This document shows positions 49,243-62,805 of a DNA stretch of 64,000 bases, one piece after another. Below the pieces are notes generated by a model, which was not told where the DNA came from, ran no database searches, and saw nothing but the letters and a program-made list of their open reading frames with translations. This DNA is from Acanthornis magna (Eukaryota > Chordata > Aves > Passeriformes > Acanthizidae). The stretch is taken from NCBI GenBank assembly GCA_036785705.1, contig JAWUZG010000135.1, positions 3,162,001-3,226,000 of the forward strand, written 5' to 3'. Position 1 is the stretch's first letter. Every line of letters starts with the position of its first letter. Both the position numbers and the translations under genes were made by a program.

Positions 49243-50957
49243 TTATTCTCTGGAAGTGGGTACATCTGTGTCTTGAACAACAAAAATCATGCTCTTTCTG
49301 ACTCCACTTCCTTGACACCTGCAAGCAAATGAAATATGTGCTAAAATGTCCAGTTATATGAAAATTGGTTTGGAAAGGGCAGCTAGAGTAAAATCTAAAA
49401 TGAAGGCAGGAAAATAACAGAAATCATAAATAACAGGAAGTCATGACAGGGGCATAATCTTTTCCAGCCTTAACGATTTTATTATTTTATGAGATGTGGT
49501 AATACTATGTAAAAATAAGGCTCTCTGTAGAGTTGCCAAAAATAATATCTAGTAATCATTTGAGACATCCTATGTGGAATGGGTTGGTAAGTTGCAGACC
49601 TTACAGTGGTGCTGTAGCCTCGGGAGTGCTGGATTTCAGGACGAATAAGCACAGGCAAAGCACATTGCATGCCTGTGGGCAGTAGAAACAAATGCTTCTT
49701 AGAGGTCACAAAGCCTCACAAAGAATCAATCTGTAGATACACATGTGCATGTGCCATGCATGTGCCAAGATACACTTTGTGATAGAACACTGATAGTGCA
49801 GGGCAGTAATGAGGGGCAGCACTGTAGGATTTAATTTGTTATTATTTTATTTTACAACCAAGTTTGATGTAGATGCATACTTGAATTTCTTAGGACCTGG
49901 AAGATTCTTCAGCCTGTGAAACCACAAGATGAGAAGGTGTTTTCCCTGCCAGGCAGGGCAGGTCTGGCTTCAGACATCTCAGAAGAACATCCTGGTTTGG
50001 TCTCTTTGCTGCTTCTGTCTCCTTCTGCTCTGTCTTCTTCCACAATGCATAGTGTGTTATGCTATGTCCTATTGAGGAGCTAAACCATGTCCATTTAACA
50101 GTCACTGGGCATTGCCTGTTTGTCAAATGTTTTAATCTGTGAACCAAATACGTGGAATGTGCAGTTAGCTTGCAGGAGTAGGTAGTCATAGGGGTTTACA
50201 TGGGCTGATTGAGTGGGGTTTTCGCCTTAGTTTTGCGGATGCTGTTGTATCATACCATGCTGCTTGTTTTCCAAAATTAAGCGGTATTTTAAGAAAAGAA
50301 AGGAAAGAAGCTTCCAGAAGAGTTTGATTTAAAATTACTTCAAGAATCCTGAACTATTAGCCATTTCATATGGAGCAATGCTAATGTTGTGCAATATGCA
50401 TTAAAAGGGGAGGGGAAGAATGAAATGCTTTCAAACAAATGACTAATGTGCACATTAGGACAACTCTTCTTGCATCTTAGGCATTTTCACTTCTTACGTT
50501 GTTATGACTACAAGTTCTACATTTATTTACCACATAAAACTTTCATCTTTAGGGAATGAAAGATTTCCATATTAGCACAGCAGAAATTTCCTCAAAACTG
50601 TTATGATTTTTACTTACTAATTAGGAAAATATTTTTGATCCTATGGATTGAAGAGAGACCAGGAGGTTTTCCATCTAACTAACTAGCTGTTATGCAACAT
50701 GTGTGTTAAAATATAAATAGTCTTTATATCTCTCTAGTAATTTATTTGATACACAAGTATGAGTGTTATTACCTCATGTGCATGTAACGAAGAGTGTCTC
50801 ATGTTTTCTTGAATTCTACATGTCCATGAAGTAGAGACACCTTTTTAGTAGAGCTACTGATTTTCCTCAGCTATTCATAACAAAAATACAAACTGATTTT
50901 GTTTTTAATATGGAATAGTGATATTTCAGTTTATTTTTAAAATTTTTTAAAAATTAA

Positions 50958-51008
50958 TTTTGAACAAACAGGATTTTTTTTTGTTTTGAACAAACAGGAT
51001 TTTTTTTG
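50958..51008. repeat. 26-bp tandem duplication
   Basis: ttttgaacaaacaggattt plus a T run occurs at 50958-50983 and again from 50984, differing only in T-run length. Confidence 0.9.
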
Positions 51009-54000
51009 GTTGGTAAAAACCAAAATCTGAAAGTCATTTAATAGAAGGCATTCTCACACTGGTAGGAATGCATGATAAAATGATGTTACAGAAGAGTTTG
51101 TAAGAAGATGTAAAATTATATGGATAAGTAGAATATCATGGCAGCTAAGAGTACCAATTTATATTATAGATTCTCCTGTGTTGAAACAGTAGCACAAAGT
51201 TATTTTCATTCATTGCAAAATGAAAAGCCCACTCCCTAAGACAGAAATTCTTTTAAAGTTGCTCTGTGTGTTAAAGAGAATGTTGCAGTAGTGACCCCCT
51301 GAGTGCCACATGGGTCATCCTGAGCTCTCCCAGGGGATGCCCAACTCCAGCACGAAAACAGAGTCCCTGCCTTTGCATGTGTTTAGCTGAAGAGCTTCAC
51401 CACAAAGGCAAAGCTCTTCAGGTCAGTTCTGGTTGTTTTCAAGGCACTTGGAGAATCCTTCAGTCCCTGTTCTTACCTAGTGGCGCTGGGGAGAAAGAGA
51501 GGGAAGACACTGTCTTGGTGCTGCTCCCTTGCTCTTCACTTCTTCCAAGGCACTGCTGCTCAGCACTTTGCCCTGGTACCTCCAGAGGTCCTACTTACTG
51601 GTGAAGAGGGTCAGCAGTGCTATTTGCTGTAAGCTTCGCAGTATTTTTTTCTTTTTTTAAAATGAGTAAATAATGTATAGCATCACCACCAGTGTTGTTC
51701 TAGCTTTTGTTGATCTCTGTATCTGATCTTCACCAGGCTGGGACATTTTGTGGGGAGGCAGAGAATGACACAAAAATGTTCTAGCAGTAGATGGTGAGCA
51801 AAGTCTGTAGCATGAAGCCATCTGTGGCTTCTCTCTTGTGGTGGCACGATAGATCTGTTAAGGAGACTTTTGGAGGACTAGGAAGCTAGAATGGATTTTA
51901 ATGATTTATTTTCTTTGAAGTGAGGTACTTGGCATTTGATGGTTTATGCAATAATGAACAAAATTTTAATATGTTGCAGGTTGTTGTCTGACACTTTCCC
52001 AGGATAGATTGCATGTCAGGCCTTTTATACTGTAAATATTTAGGAATAGCAGTGTTTGAAAATAGAGACTTGGCTATTCTGCTAGCTTCACAGAAGTTTT
52101 CTTGCTTAAAGCAAGTGTATCAAAGGATGATAATTAGTGCAACAGAAAAGAGAGTAAATATTTCAGTGTTAGGTGTTTGAGTACTATTGTTTTGTGTTGG
52201 TCTTCTTTGAAAAAAACTTCATTTGGTGAAACTGGAGGACAAAGTGCAGTGGGCAGTGAGTTGAGTGCTTTGCAGGGTACATCACTCAGAAGGAAGAGGG
52301 CACCTGGGCTGCCTCACAAAGCTGGAGGAGACAGGTGCTGACTTGACCTTTGGTGATTCCTTCTTAGTGTTCTTGGGTTGTTTTTGGTTTTCCGGGTGTG
52401 CTGCCAGGAAGACTCGAGAATGGACTTTGCACTGTCTCCATAAGAGAAACACTGTGCCTCTCCCACCTCTCAGTGACATTGTACTACCTCATTTTTAGCA
52501 GCTTACTAAAGCAGAGGTTTAGCCTCATCCTGACATGCCAAAGATCCCTTCTACTCTGTGATGTCTGTAAGAGACAGAGTTGGTCAAACACTTTGTGTGA
52601 CCGAAACAAAGTTCTTGTGCTGCAACAACAGAGTGAGTCAAAATCTGTGTGTGGAAACTGTAATTCTCTCCCTTCCACTGGAGAGGTCATGTGGTTTTGA
52701 AGGTGCCTGCTCAGAAACCAATGTGACAGGTCCAAACCTAGTAAACCAGTGATGGTCTTTTTCACAAGATGTTTGCAATTTGGGGTAATTTTTTGTTACA
52801 CGTATTTCTAATCAGGCTTTACAAACAAAAGAATTTGAATTTACAAGCCTTTATTCTTTCATTCAATCTTCTTAGTTTAAGTTGATTTTGACCTATTCCA
52901 ACTCTATTAATGATAAAATTGAAGAGGTGTTTTTGGCTACTGTTCATAAATATACAATGATCTACAGTGTTTTCTACTGAATAGAATTTGAATTTAAAAT
53001 ACCTAAAAGATTAGTATTGGAGTCACGTAATCTTATCTCAAATATCCCTTTCTTTAATATGGGAGCTGGTTTCAACTTTTCTAATACTTAACCCTTTTGC
53101 CTTGTAAATAATGCATATGCACTATGTGACTATTAAGAATTTAGTCTGTTGTCTCTTATTTTTCTAATTTATATGGTCTTCCTGATATGAAATGAAGAAG
53201 ATTCTGGACATATTCCCCCAGGACAGGAAAACTGTTAGTAGAACTCAATACTCTCTCCTACAGAAATTTGAATATATTTTGAATGCATTAAAATTGATCT
53301 TAAAAGGCAGCATTCTTTGTGGAAAGGTATCACTATGCATTTGCAACAAGTTAAAAAAGTATTATTTATGTTCTAGAAGTTTGCTGTTAGCTTTCAACAG
53401 TCTTAAAACTCAGAAAATTACTTTCAGGAGTCATTCTGCAGTGTGTTAGGATATCAATATAGCTCAGGTTTTACTTGTTGTAAATATGATTCTTGATATC
53501 ACTTTGCAAGCAAATGCACTGTGCCCAGGGCTACAGCATCCACTGAAAAATGCCTTCCTGGACACTGCAAGGACACAGATGCAGTCTGGGCTGATTTCCA
53601 AGCTACTGTGTCTGAAAATTCACCACATCACCTCTGCCAGCTCCTCTGTTTTTTGAAGGGATGAACTGAGGGGCACTGGGCATCTCACAATTGTGTATGG
53701 TGTTCTGCAGGTAGTTTTTTCAAAAGTGTAAAATTTTTGAAGTGAGGAAATCCTCCCTTGAGGCTCAGGCTGGCATACCATTTATGTACAAGTAAATAAT
53801 GTGCAGCCTTTTCAAAGGCAACACAAATTGTGAGTAAAAAAATTACCTATCTGTGTGAAGATTGATAGAGTAGGCATCGAATTTTGTTCTGTAAAAATGC
53901 CAATAAAGATGGAAGGTGAGTCAAGCTGCTTTATCCCCCACCCCCAAAAAAAAAAAAAAACCAGTTAAATAGACCTAAATGAAACCCTAAACTGCTCTAG

Positions 54001-55923
54001 GTGTATTAATATAAAATGGTAAAGTCATACAAATGGAGCAACATATCTGAGACAAGACTGTGTATAATAGTAGTTTCCTGAATAAAATAGCAATAATGCC
54101 AGATTCTTATAGACCGTTATTCACAATCTAGAAGATAACTTTCTAAATATTTTTAGTTTACAGCATATAAATAAATCAAAGAGTAAAATAATTGTATGTC
54201 AGACCATATGCTATCAAAGTATTTTACTGTGTAAGGGGCCTTAGAGATCCTGTATCACTTAATCATTTCATAAATATAGGTTTTCATTGAATATGAAATG
54301 TATGCACAGTAAAGGCGAGTAATATGAATAGTACCAAAGTGACACATCCTGCAGTAGTAAATAATCCAGATAACTAAATTGATATACTCAGGGATACTTA
54401 ACTGGCACATTTTGAGTTGTATTGAACAGTTACATGTATGGCAGTGTAGTATATCTCTTATTAGAGGTGGACTTTGACTCCGTTTCCACCAGTTACAATT
54501 TATTAAGTTGAAGAGTGACTACTTCTAAACTCAGCTAATTAATTATTAGCTTAATACTTGGCAGTGTTGTTACTTTGCAACAGGCTCTAAATCCAAGTTA
54601 TTTATGATGGTAGTTGAGGCACTGCAAGGGATCAGTTTTCATGAGCTCTGAGTTACTGGGGTTTGTGGATCAGCACACACTCAGTCATGTACTCAGTAAG
54701 AAGAAAGGAAAGCGGAGCAGAGATGAGGAAATAATTGTGAAAGAATGTGGCTCCCACCATGGTGCAATGGCAGCAGGAATTGTATCAGGCACACAAAATT
54801 AGCATCTTCATTTTTAGAGGCAAAATCCTATTTTACAATCACAATTACTTTCAGCAGGGGCGTGAATGTGCATGAATTTATGGTTGGATCAGGAGTCCCA
54901 CATGCCATGCAATCCTAGGCTCTTTAATTGGGACTTGCACAGAGAAATCGGAGCATCTGTGCTAAATTTTACTGACATTATGCTATCAGGAAACCCAAGC
55001 ATCTGATTTAGTGCCATAACTTTAGGAACTGAGCCCCTCCTTCCTATATATAGCCAAAAATCTGAACAGACAATCTACACATACGGTGCCACATCTTGAT
55101 TCTGCCTTAATTTAATGAAATGGTGCATTTAGAATTAAGTGATGGCAGAGTTTGGCCCATCATTTAGCCAGTGTTGTTATGAGTAATGGAAGGTGGCAAT
55201 TAAAAGCCTGTCCTGCAGGGGAATTTTGGGTTTCATGTGAAAGATGCTGGGAGGAGGAAGCTGTGGGGCTGGGGGAGGGCACACAGGCTGCTTCCAGCTG
55301 GTGTGAAGGGCTGATCTGCTGTGCATTCATTGCCCCTTGGTTTTGTCACAAGCAAACTTGTTCAAATAGGTTTTCAAAGAAAACCAGAAAATGGGTCTGT
55401 CTTAAGCTCCAGTGTTTCTATCCTCTGAAACTCTCCTTTCTTTTTCATCACCTTCCTTCAGAGGTGAGCCATAATTAAGCTAAAAATAACAAAGCTGCTT
55501 CAGATTTTATCTCCTCTGGTGTCTCACTGCACCTGAGAGGTTAAAGCATTTATTTTACAAAAGAAACCCACATACAGAAAATTTTGGTTTTGTTTTGATG
55601 TTATGTGTACTGATGATCATGAATGAACATATTTTATGAGTATTAAATATTGCAGGCTAGGTTCAACCATAATAATTGGTAAGTTTCCTGGAATTGCATG
55701 AATATATAATGAATTTTTATTAGACTTAATAAAAAAATTGAAGGAAATTTTATGTATAGATATGTATCCAGAATTTTATTAAAAATGTAAATGCATTATA
55801 AAGCAGTAAAAGACAATAATGTCTACCAAAAATATATATTACAATATTTTGTTTTGGTTAGTGTTAATTTGTGTCAAATTCAAGCAATTGATAATTCTGT
55901 TTTTTTCTCTTTTTTTATTGAAG

Positions 55924-56028
55924 CTGATTGTGGGTGGACTAATTTACTCTTGGGACATGAGTACCTGTCCAGGATAGCTCTGGGGGATGTTTCGCTATCA
56001 AGTCCCTCAGTTGCATTCCTAAATTCAG
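55924..56028 (+). other. Exon-like segment (orphan candidate exon)
   Basis: A strong pyrimidine tract ending TTGAAG precedes it and CAG/GTGAGG follows. The 105-nt segment is open in the frame reading ADCGWTNLLLGHEYLSRIAL and on to VAFLNS, with phase 1 on both sides, so it could be inserted after FBXO15 exon 8 (also phase 1) without a frame break. The peptide does not resemble the known FBXO15 C-terminus or any family I recognise. It could be a non-coding RNA exon, a lineage-specific cassette exon or chance. Confidence 0.3.
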
Positions 56029-57149
56029 GTGAGGATGAATCTGTCTTCTGTCTTGTCTTTCCTTTTCGTCTTGAGTAAGTCTTGCTGCAAGTGAATGTGT
56101 TAAAATAGAGTAAAAGAGGAGGCATGAAACTGATTTTTATCCCCAGGCTGTAGTCACATGTCACAGATCAAGGTTATAAGAAACTGTGGGCTGCAGTATG
56201 GCAGGGAGCAGACACTGCTGTGGCTCCTGTAGGTTCTGTTCCTATGGGGGAAATGATCAGGCTTGGTCCTTCAGCCTGTCTCAGAGAGGAGTTCTGTGTG
56301 TCATTGCGCTCACACATTGTACAGAGCCCTGTCCTTAGGTCAGGACATCATTTTAACGTGAACTCTTTGATTTCTTACACAAAAAATTTAGGAGCCGTGC
56401 GATCGGTATTTGCGTAATCTAGGTTTTATATTTCAAATAAGAAAATGTTAGATGGATGTGACCAAAAGGCAGCTTTAGCCAGTCTTGCCATCTGAGCACC
56501 CCTCAGCCCCACCGCTGTTTGGCTGCAAAACACATGTCACAGAGTATGGTCGTGTCCAGTGAGCCCATGCCCTGGGCTCCCCAGAACTGGAGAATGGAAA
56601 TGACAGATTCCTGTTAGGGCCAGGTCCAGTTTGGTTTTTGCATTCAACCAAGTTTGTAGCAGACACAGAATATTCCTGTCATATATCCTGTTCCTTCTAT
56701 CCCCCTCCATGTCTCCTTTCCCAAGACCATAGAGTGGAATAGAAGATACGTTGATTTCTTGTTCTTGCTCTGTAAAAGAAGTAAAGCCCAGCAGCTTAAC
56801 AGGCTTCAACTGTCTGAAGCTACTGCACACATCTTTAGTGTCAGCATTTTATTTTTGCAAACAAAAACAAAGTCTAAAAAAACCCCATGTGATTTTGAAG
56901 CATTAAAAATGCCTTTTTCTTTCCCCTTTTAAAACAAAGCATTAAATAAAATAAAAAGAGATTCCAAACCCGAATATCCTGCTGCTTTTAGAAAATTCAT
57001 CTCAAAATCCCTTTGAGTGTAACGAATTAATAGAGCATGTAGCTGTTTAAACTTAAGGTGGGGATACAGATGCCTTAAATCACAGAAACTAAAGACAGAG
57101 CAGACTTTACAGTATTTAAACTTCTGCATGTAAAATTATGCCATTGTTG

Positions 57150-57213
57150 CTTGTAAATATGCCAAAAGCCTCCTGTAGTGTCTTGTAAATATGCTAAGAA
57201 TCCCCTGTAGTTA
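57150..57213. repeat. 32-bp tandem duplication (diverged)
   Basis: cttgtaaatatgccaaaagc at 57150 and cttgtaaatatgctaagaat at 57182 begin two adjacent 32-base copies, both with a shared cctgtagt near the end. Confidence 0.88.
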
Positions 57214-60200
57214 ATTCTCCCACTACTGTTATAAATGAGAGCAAAGAAAATGTATTTCTTACATTATAGCCTCATTTCCCAGGTGTAAATCTGCTGTTTT
57301 GTTTGGCATTACCAGCTCTGCTCCTTGACTGACAGGTTTCAAAGTTTGCCATAATTGTGAGCTGTGCTCTCATTCACTGTGCTTTAGAATCAGCAGGGAG
57401 TGGTACTCTGTGCTGTTTTCTCAAAGAAAGGGCATTACAGTGGCAGCGTCTAGTAAATCCTGAAAGCGTCCCACCCTCTCTTGGTATCTTTCAAATTCCT
57501 GTAATAGCACCATTTCCATTACAGCATCATAGTCTGAGCTGTAGTAATTTTAATTGTCTTAGAACTCCCATTATAAACCGGAGTTTCTCTGTGTTATGGA
57601 AGAAATGGTGTAAGTAGGCCTGACACACTGTCTATCAAATGCTATTCTGTGCTTGCTTCCTAATATTCATTCCAGGAGCAAAACAGTACAGGTAGAAAAT
57701 GAGAAAAACTCCAGGAAATCCTGGTTAGCTACAGTGAAAGAGAGGCTGGCATACAAGTGCTGCACTGGAGAAAAGGTGCCAGGGCACCTTTCCATGGCCT
57801 GCCAAAGCATCACTCAGCGGCAAAGTCATGTAAGGGTCGAAGTCTGAGCAGTGCCATGGAGGGGCTGCTCACAGCACAAGGTGCTTTTCTTCAGGGGCTG
57901 CTTTTCTCCAGGGGTCTGCTCTGGTCCAGTCGAGAGTCCTGTCCTGGGTGCAGCAGCCTCGTGGACCTGGACAGATCCTGCTTGGGGTACCCTGATGCTA
58001 CATGGACTATTCTGGGGGAGGGTCAGAACAAACATCATGAGCCTGAGCCAGCTCCTCAGTTTGCAAAGTGAGATTGTGCTCCAGCAGCACAGACCACAGA
58101 CCTTTCTGGTCTCTCCCAGCAGGGACCAGTTCACAGGACAGATACACAGTGATAAAATTGGTTTTCAACTTTGTGTTTCACTGAGATTTGGGACAGAGGC
58201 AGAAGTATTTAGGGTCAGTTTGGGGTTCAGAAAAAAATGAGTAAATATTGCATTTTCATTGTGCAAATCTGATTTTCCCATTGATTGCAGAGCCAGCTGT
58301 AAGGTACATCATTAAAATACTAATTCAGAAGTCATTTATGATGTACTAAAACTGGCATACCCCTATTGAGTAATGTACTGCAGTCAGTAGAATTTATCTG
58401 CAATGATGCCACCTTCTGAAGAGGGACACTGTTTGGTCAAATCTCTCTGTTTAGTCTTTAATCATTCTTCTTTTCTTCTTCAAAAATCTGCTGCAACTGT
58501 TGAGATTCAGTTTCCTGTATTTTCCTGACTGCTATCTGTTTATTTCACTGTATGGTTGAAAATTTATTATTTTAGACAAAATGTATTATTTTATTGTCTT
58601 GTTTGGTGTGTAAGATCCTGAGTACTTGGACAGACCTCAGTACTATCATCCTAACATCCTGTAGGTTCTGCTAAAATAAGATCATATTTCTCTTATTATG
58701 CTCTTTAATGTGAAAAGCATGGTTTACATGCCTATTTAAATACCCTCTTTCTGCTATTTATTATTTTATGTGCTGTTTTTCACCTTTCAGCACGAGCCAA
58801 TATAATTGCCTTCATGTACTTTCAGGTGAAGAATGATTTACTCACCAGGCAAAAAAAAAAGTTATTGGGTATAAATAACTTCTGAGTGTGTCCCAACATT
58901 CTTGTATTTATTACAAGTTCAAGAGAGAGTGCAACCTAGTTTGAGAGCAATTCTTTGCAGAAAATAGATTGCAAAAAGTGCAGCATGTGTCTAGAGAGTT
59001 TTCAAAACCACAATTCTATTTGTGGTGCAAGGAACAAAGAACTGTGAAATACATGGTAAAACATAATGCACAGTGATTTTTACATACCAAAGGTGCTGAC
59101 ACGTACTAAAAGACACATGTGCTAACAAAGACCTGAATGTTAAAGGTCTGTTTAAAAGCTGAATTAAATTCTGAATAGACTGGAAATACTCAGAAATATA
59201 TTTTAAGGGTTTAAAACATGAGACATTATGTCTTTCTGCTTCCTTTTTCTTTTGTGTCAGCTGGGCTTTATTTGGTTTTTTTTTACCCTCTATTGGGTTC
59301 TGTCAGTTTTCTAGAAAGTACTTCTATAATGAGGTGTCTGTAGAAATTTTGCTAGCTTTATTTAACTCCTGTAACTGATTACCCAGACCTTGGTGCAGTA
59401 CATTATTTCACCACGGGTTAAGCTGTTATTGTCCAGCAGTCTCTACTCATACTTCTTCCTGCTTCTATATAACACCTCTGTCAAATGTTCTGCTTAATGT
59501 TTAGTGCAGTATGTTGGATGGCTTTGTAGTGTTTTCTCTCTAGAGCCTTAAACGTATCGCTAGAGAGGTGTCAGTATTGCAAAAATGAAATTTTGAATAG
59601 TTCATCTCATTTTGTCTGGAGTTTTGTTATAGCTTCAGTTCAGTCTGGTCTGCATGGGAAGTCCCAACTAATTTTTTTGGTATTTTTTCATTAGTTGATA
59701 AAAGAAAACAACCAGACAGTAAACTTGGCAGAAATGATGATTTTTTTTTTTATTGGAGAATGGCTGGCTTTGAGGTTCATTTTTTCAGGACTAGTTAGAG
59801 AAAGTCCTTGAACTCCACAAACTTTATTCGTGTGTCACTGTACTAATTTCTGAACATGTTCTTCTACAGCTCTTCCCATTTCTTCCTATTTCTTCCTAAT
59901 CTTGTCCCACTGGAAGTCACTTGAATCTCAAAACCATAGCAAAACCAGATTTTTCATCTGAATTGTGTTTCCCAAAATATGTGGAGTCTTGTGATTGAAC
60001 AGTGCTAGTTAATAAAGATATTGTTGGGTTTAGAATCCAAAATCTTTGAAATTTGAAATATTTGAGCTTAGGTGCTTTCCAATGTATAAATATTGATTCT
60101 TAGTACACATTGGAACAGTCAAAAGTAAAGGTTGATGTTAAGAAAATGAATGAAGAACATTCCTTCCTTTTTATCATATCATTTCTGTTCATCTTCTTGT

Positions 60201-62249
60201 GACTTTCAGGGTTATCACTGAAGCTTCTTTAAAATTTTGCAATTGCATAATGGTCTAAAAGTTGTGAATTACAAGGTGAAAAATGGAAAGACTTCAAAGT
60301 CTCTTGGCCCCTCCAGTGTATAAAGATACTTTTTGGTATCCTTAAAGATTAACTTACTTAATGATTATTTACAGTATGTGTTATGTTTCAATGAATCTCC
60401 ATCTTTCTGCTGGGATATTTTTATGGTCATTAATTTCAATACTGGATATTTTGTTTCAGTACCATCTAACTTGCTAATCTGTGCAATTGTGTACTGTAAA
60501 ATGGTGTCCTCCTGAACTTTGTATTTCCACTCTTTCTTCTGAATCCATCCACGTATTTTTTTCCTTCCTCTCTTCTGAATATCTCCATATTGATATCAAT
60601 CACTATTGCAGTACCTTCCAGTACCGCTCTGAAGCGCATAAACTTGCTCTTAGACTAGCAGCTTTTCCTGGTGTCTTGGCACAGATCTGCTCAGGTGACA
60701 GTGCTGGTGAAAAGCAATTTAAACCAGCCCAGTGATTGTTGGCAGTCACTCTGCCATCTCTCTCCTCCACTTAACTAAATGTAAACATCATTCATTTTCC
60801 GGCTTCAAAAAGTTTATAATTTCTGTACCCTGCAAAGCTGCTATGTGTACCTGGGGGGATAAGCAGCCAGGAGAGATGTTCTGGACAATGATTTTATCCT
60901 ATCTGCATTGCTCTCTCTTTCCTTGTAGGTATCATACCAGTGTTCATACCATTCTTGAGTCCAGTGAGGAGTCAAGAATCACAGCCCACCCATAATTGTC
61001 CAAAGCTGTTTTTGAAAGTTTCCTGTCATACCTGGGGAAAAAATGCCTTTGCCTTTACCTGCTTGGGGTTAGTCCTGCCCACATACAGGGAGCAGGAGTG
61101 GTAGCTCCGTGTTGCTTTGGCCTTGGGATGCTTGTCTGTGCTAGCCTGAGCCTGATCTTGCTGACTGTGCTGCCTTTGGTAGCCCTTTCCATGGTAGTCT
61201 TATATTTAGGAACTACCTTTTGTTTTGTCAGGCACTGGGTCCTGGGGTCATCTCTCATGCTCCTGTACCTGGTGAACAGGTGAGCAGGCTTTGAGGTCTG
61301 AGCTGGGGATGAGTGTGGAGTTCCAAGTCTCTTGGCCCATCTCTTGGCAGTATCTGAGGGCACTTACGTGTCCTCAAAGGGAGCTACTACTATGACTAAT
61401 TCTTTACACGAAATAGCTCCCAAAATGTCCTAGATGTAGTATCAGCATACAAGAACAGCTTACTGAAATATTTCCATAGAATGACATTATATGATATATA
61501 TTTCCAAATCCAAAAAAGGTAGTGAGCAAGCTAAAGTTTAATAGTGCCTTTTCCATCTCTTTTCCTCCCCCAGTTTTCTCTTTGAAGGTTTTTACTATTT
61601 CTTTTGTAGACTGAATCTCTCTGTTTATTCAGAATAATTAAAACAATTTTTTCAGTCTTAAATGTTGGATATCAATTCTGGCCTGCTGCTATGATGATAG
61701 AAAACGTGATATAAAGATTTTAATTGACAGTCTGAGCTGAATCACTATGCCTGCTAACTGTCAAGGACAGCCTGTCCTGGTGATATTCCTGCAGGTTTGC
61801 CAGGTCCCTCAGCGATCCTGAGGAAACCATAGTAGCTCTGTCTGCCAAGTTTTTCTGTGTATTTCAGTGTAAAAGCGGTCAGGGTACTGAAGTCTGATTC
61901 TATTTTTGGTTTGATTTTTATTTTCTCACCTCTCACAAATCAATTAGCCTTATTTTTAACGTAGATTTCTTTGCTTTATGTGTCTCTGCATCCACAGAAG
62001 AAAAAAAAGTAGTAAATAATTTTTATTTCATTGCATTATTTGATTTTCCATTTTTGGTGCTATGCCCAGGCCCTGATACTTTCGGAGGTGGCTACATGAA
62101 CCGCTTCAGGTCTTGCTTGTGCTGACACTTTGGGCTCTTGACTTAACTTTCTCCATGGTTTCCCCATGCTTTCTCCCTTCTCTGGGAATTCCACCAAGAG
62201 AGTATTTAGATGTGAAGTGGATCATTCCTTATCTTCCATTCATTCACTC

Positions 62250-62340
62250 TTAGAATCATAGAAGCACTAAGGTTGGAAAAGACCTCCAAGATGATTGAGT
62301 CCAACCTTTGGTTGAACGTCACCGTATCAACTAAACCATA
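62250..62340 (-). mobile_element. CR1 LINE 3' end, inverted
   Basis: agaatcatagaagcactaag, gttggaaaagacctccaaga and gattgagtccaacctttggt are the reverse complement of the CR1 3' terminus. It abuts a plus-strand CR1 piece. Confidence 0.92.
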
Positions 62341-62344
62341 GCAC

Positions 62345-62805
62345 AGCAGAGTGGGTCTTGTGAGCAAAGTGGGGATTGGTGATCATCTTGGCCACAGCAG
62401 CCATGAAGCGATTGAGTTTATAATCTCTGGTGATCGGAGGAAAAGTGCCAGCAAAATCCATACTCGACATGAGGAGAGGACACTTCAGGATGTTCAGGGA
62501 ATTAGTGAATAAGGCCACCTAGGAAAATTTTTTTGCAGGTGTTGGGGTCCATCAGTGCTGATCACCTTTAAAACATCACCTCTTATGGGCACAGGAACAG
62601 GCAATTCCCAAATGTCAGAAGTCAAGCAGGTGAGGAAGATGTCTGTCTTGGCTGAACAGGAAACCTTTCTAGGAAATAAGGTAAAAAAGGAAGGTGTATG
62701 GCATGAAGCTGTGTCAGGAGAGGTTTATGCTGGATATTAGAAAAAGGTTCTTCATCCAGAGGGTGTTTGGACCCCCAGCCTGTGGCACTGCCTGCCAGTC
62801 AGGCT
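62345..62805 (+). mobile_element. CR1 LINE piece with internal deletion
   Basis: From about 62345 to 62702 the sequence follows the CR1 segment between the endonuclease and reverse transcriptase domains (gattggtgatcatcttggcc, gttggggtccatcagtgctg, gcacaggaacaggcaattcc, ggctgaacaggaaac, ggaaggtgtatgg). Then, without the reverse transcriptase region, it continues with the 3' part (ggagaggtttatgctggata, ttcttcatccagagggtgtt). Roughly 2 kb of a full element is missing between the two parts. Confidence 0.88.

Larger units (their letters stand above)
47191..62249. other. Non-coding stretch without recognisable genes
   Basis: About 15 kb. It holds a GGAA microsatellite (49185-49242), a 26-bp tandem duplication (50958-51008), a 32-bp tandem duplication (57150-57213), a 15-A run (53946-53960), one exon-like segment (55924-56028) and a GC-richer unidentified block at about 57650-58240. 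The block at 47500-48110 has the look of conserved non-coding DNA. Confidence 0.7.

Noticed and set aside
57653..58240. GC-richer overlapping frames considered as a gene
   Set aside because: No consistent frame, no domain, and no family resemblance; may be an unidentified repeat.
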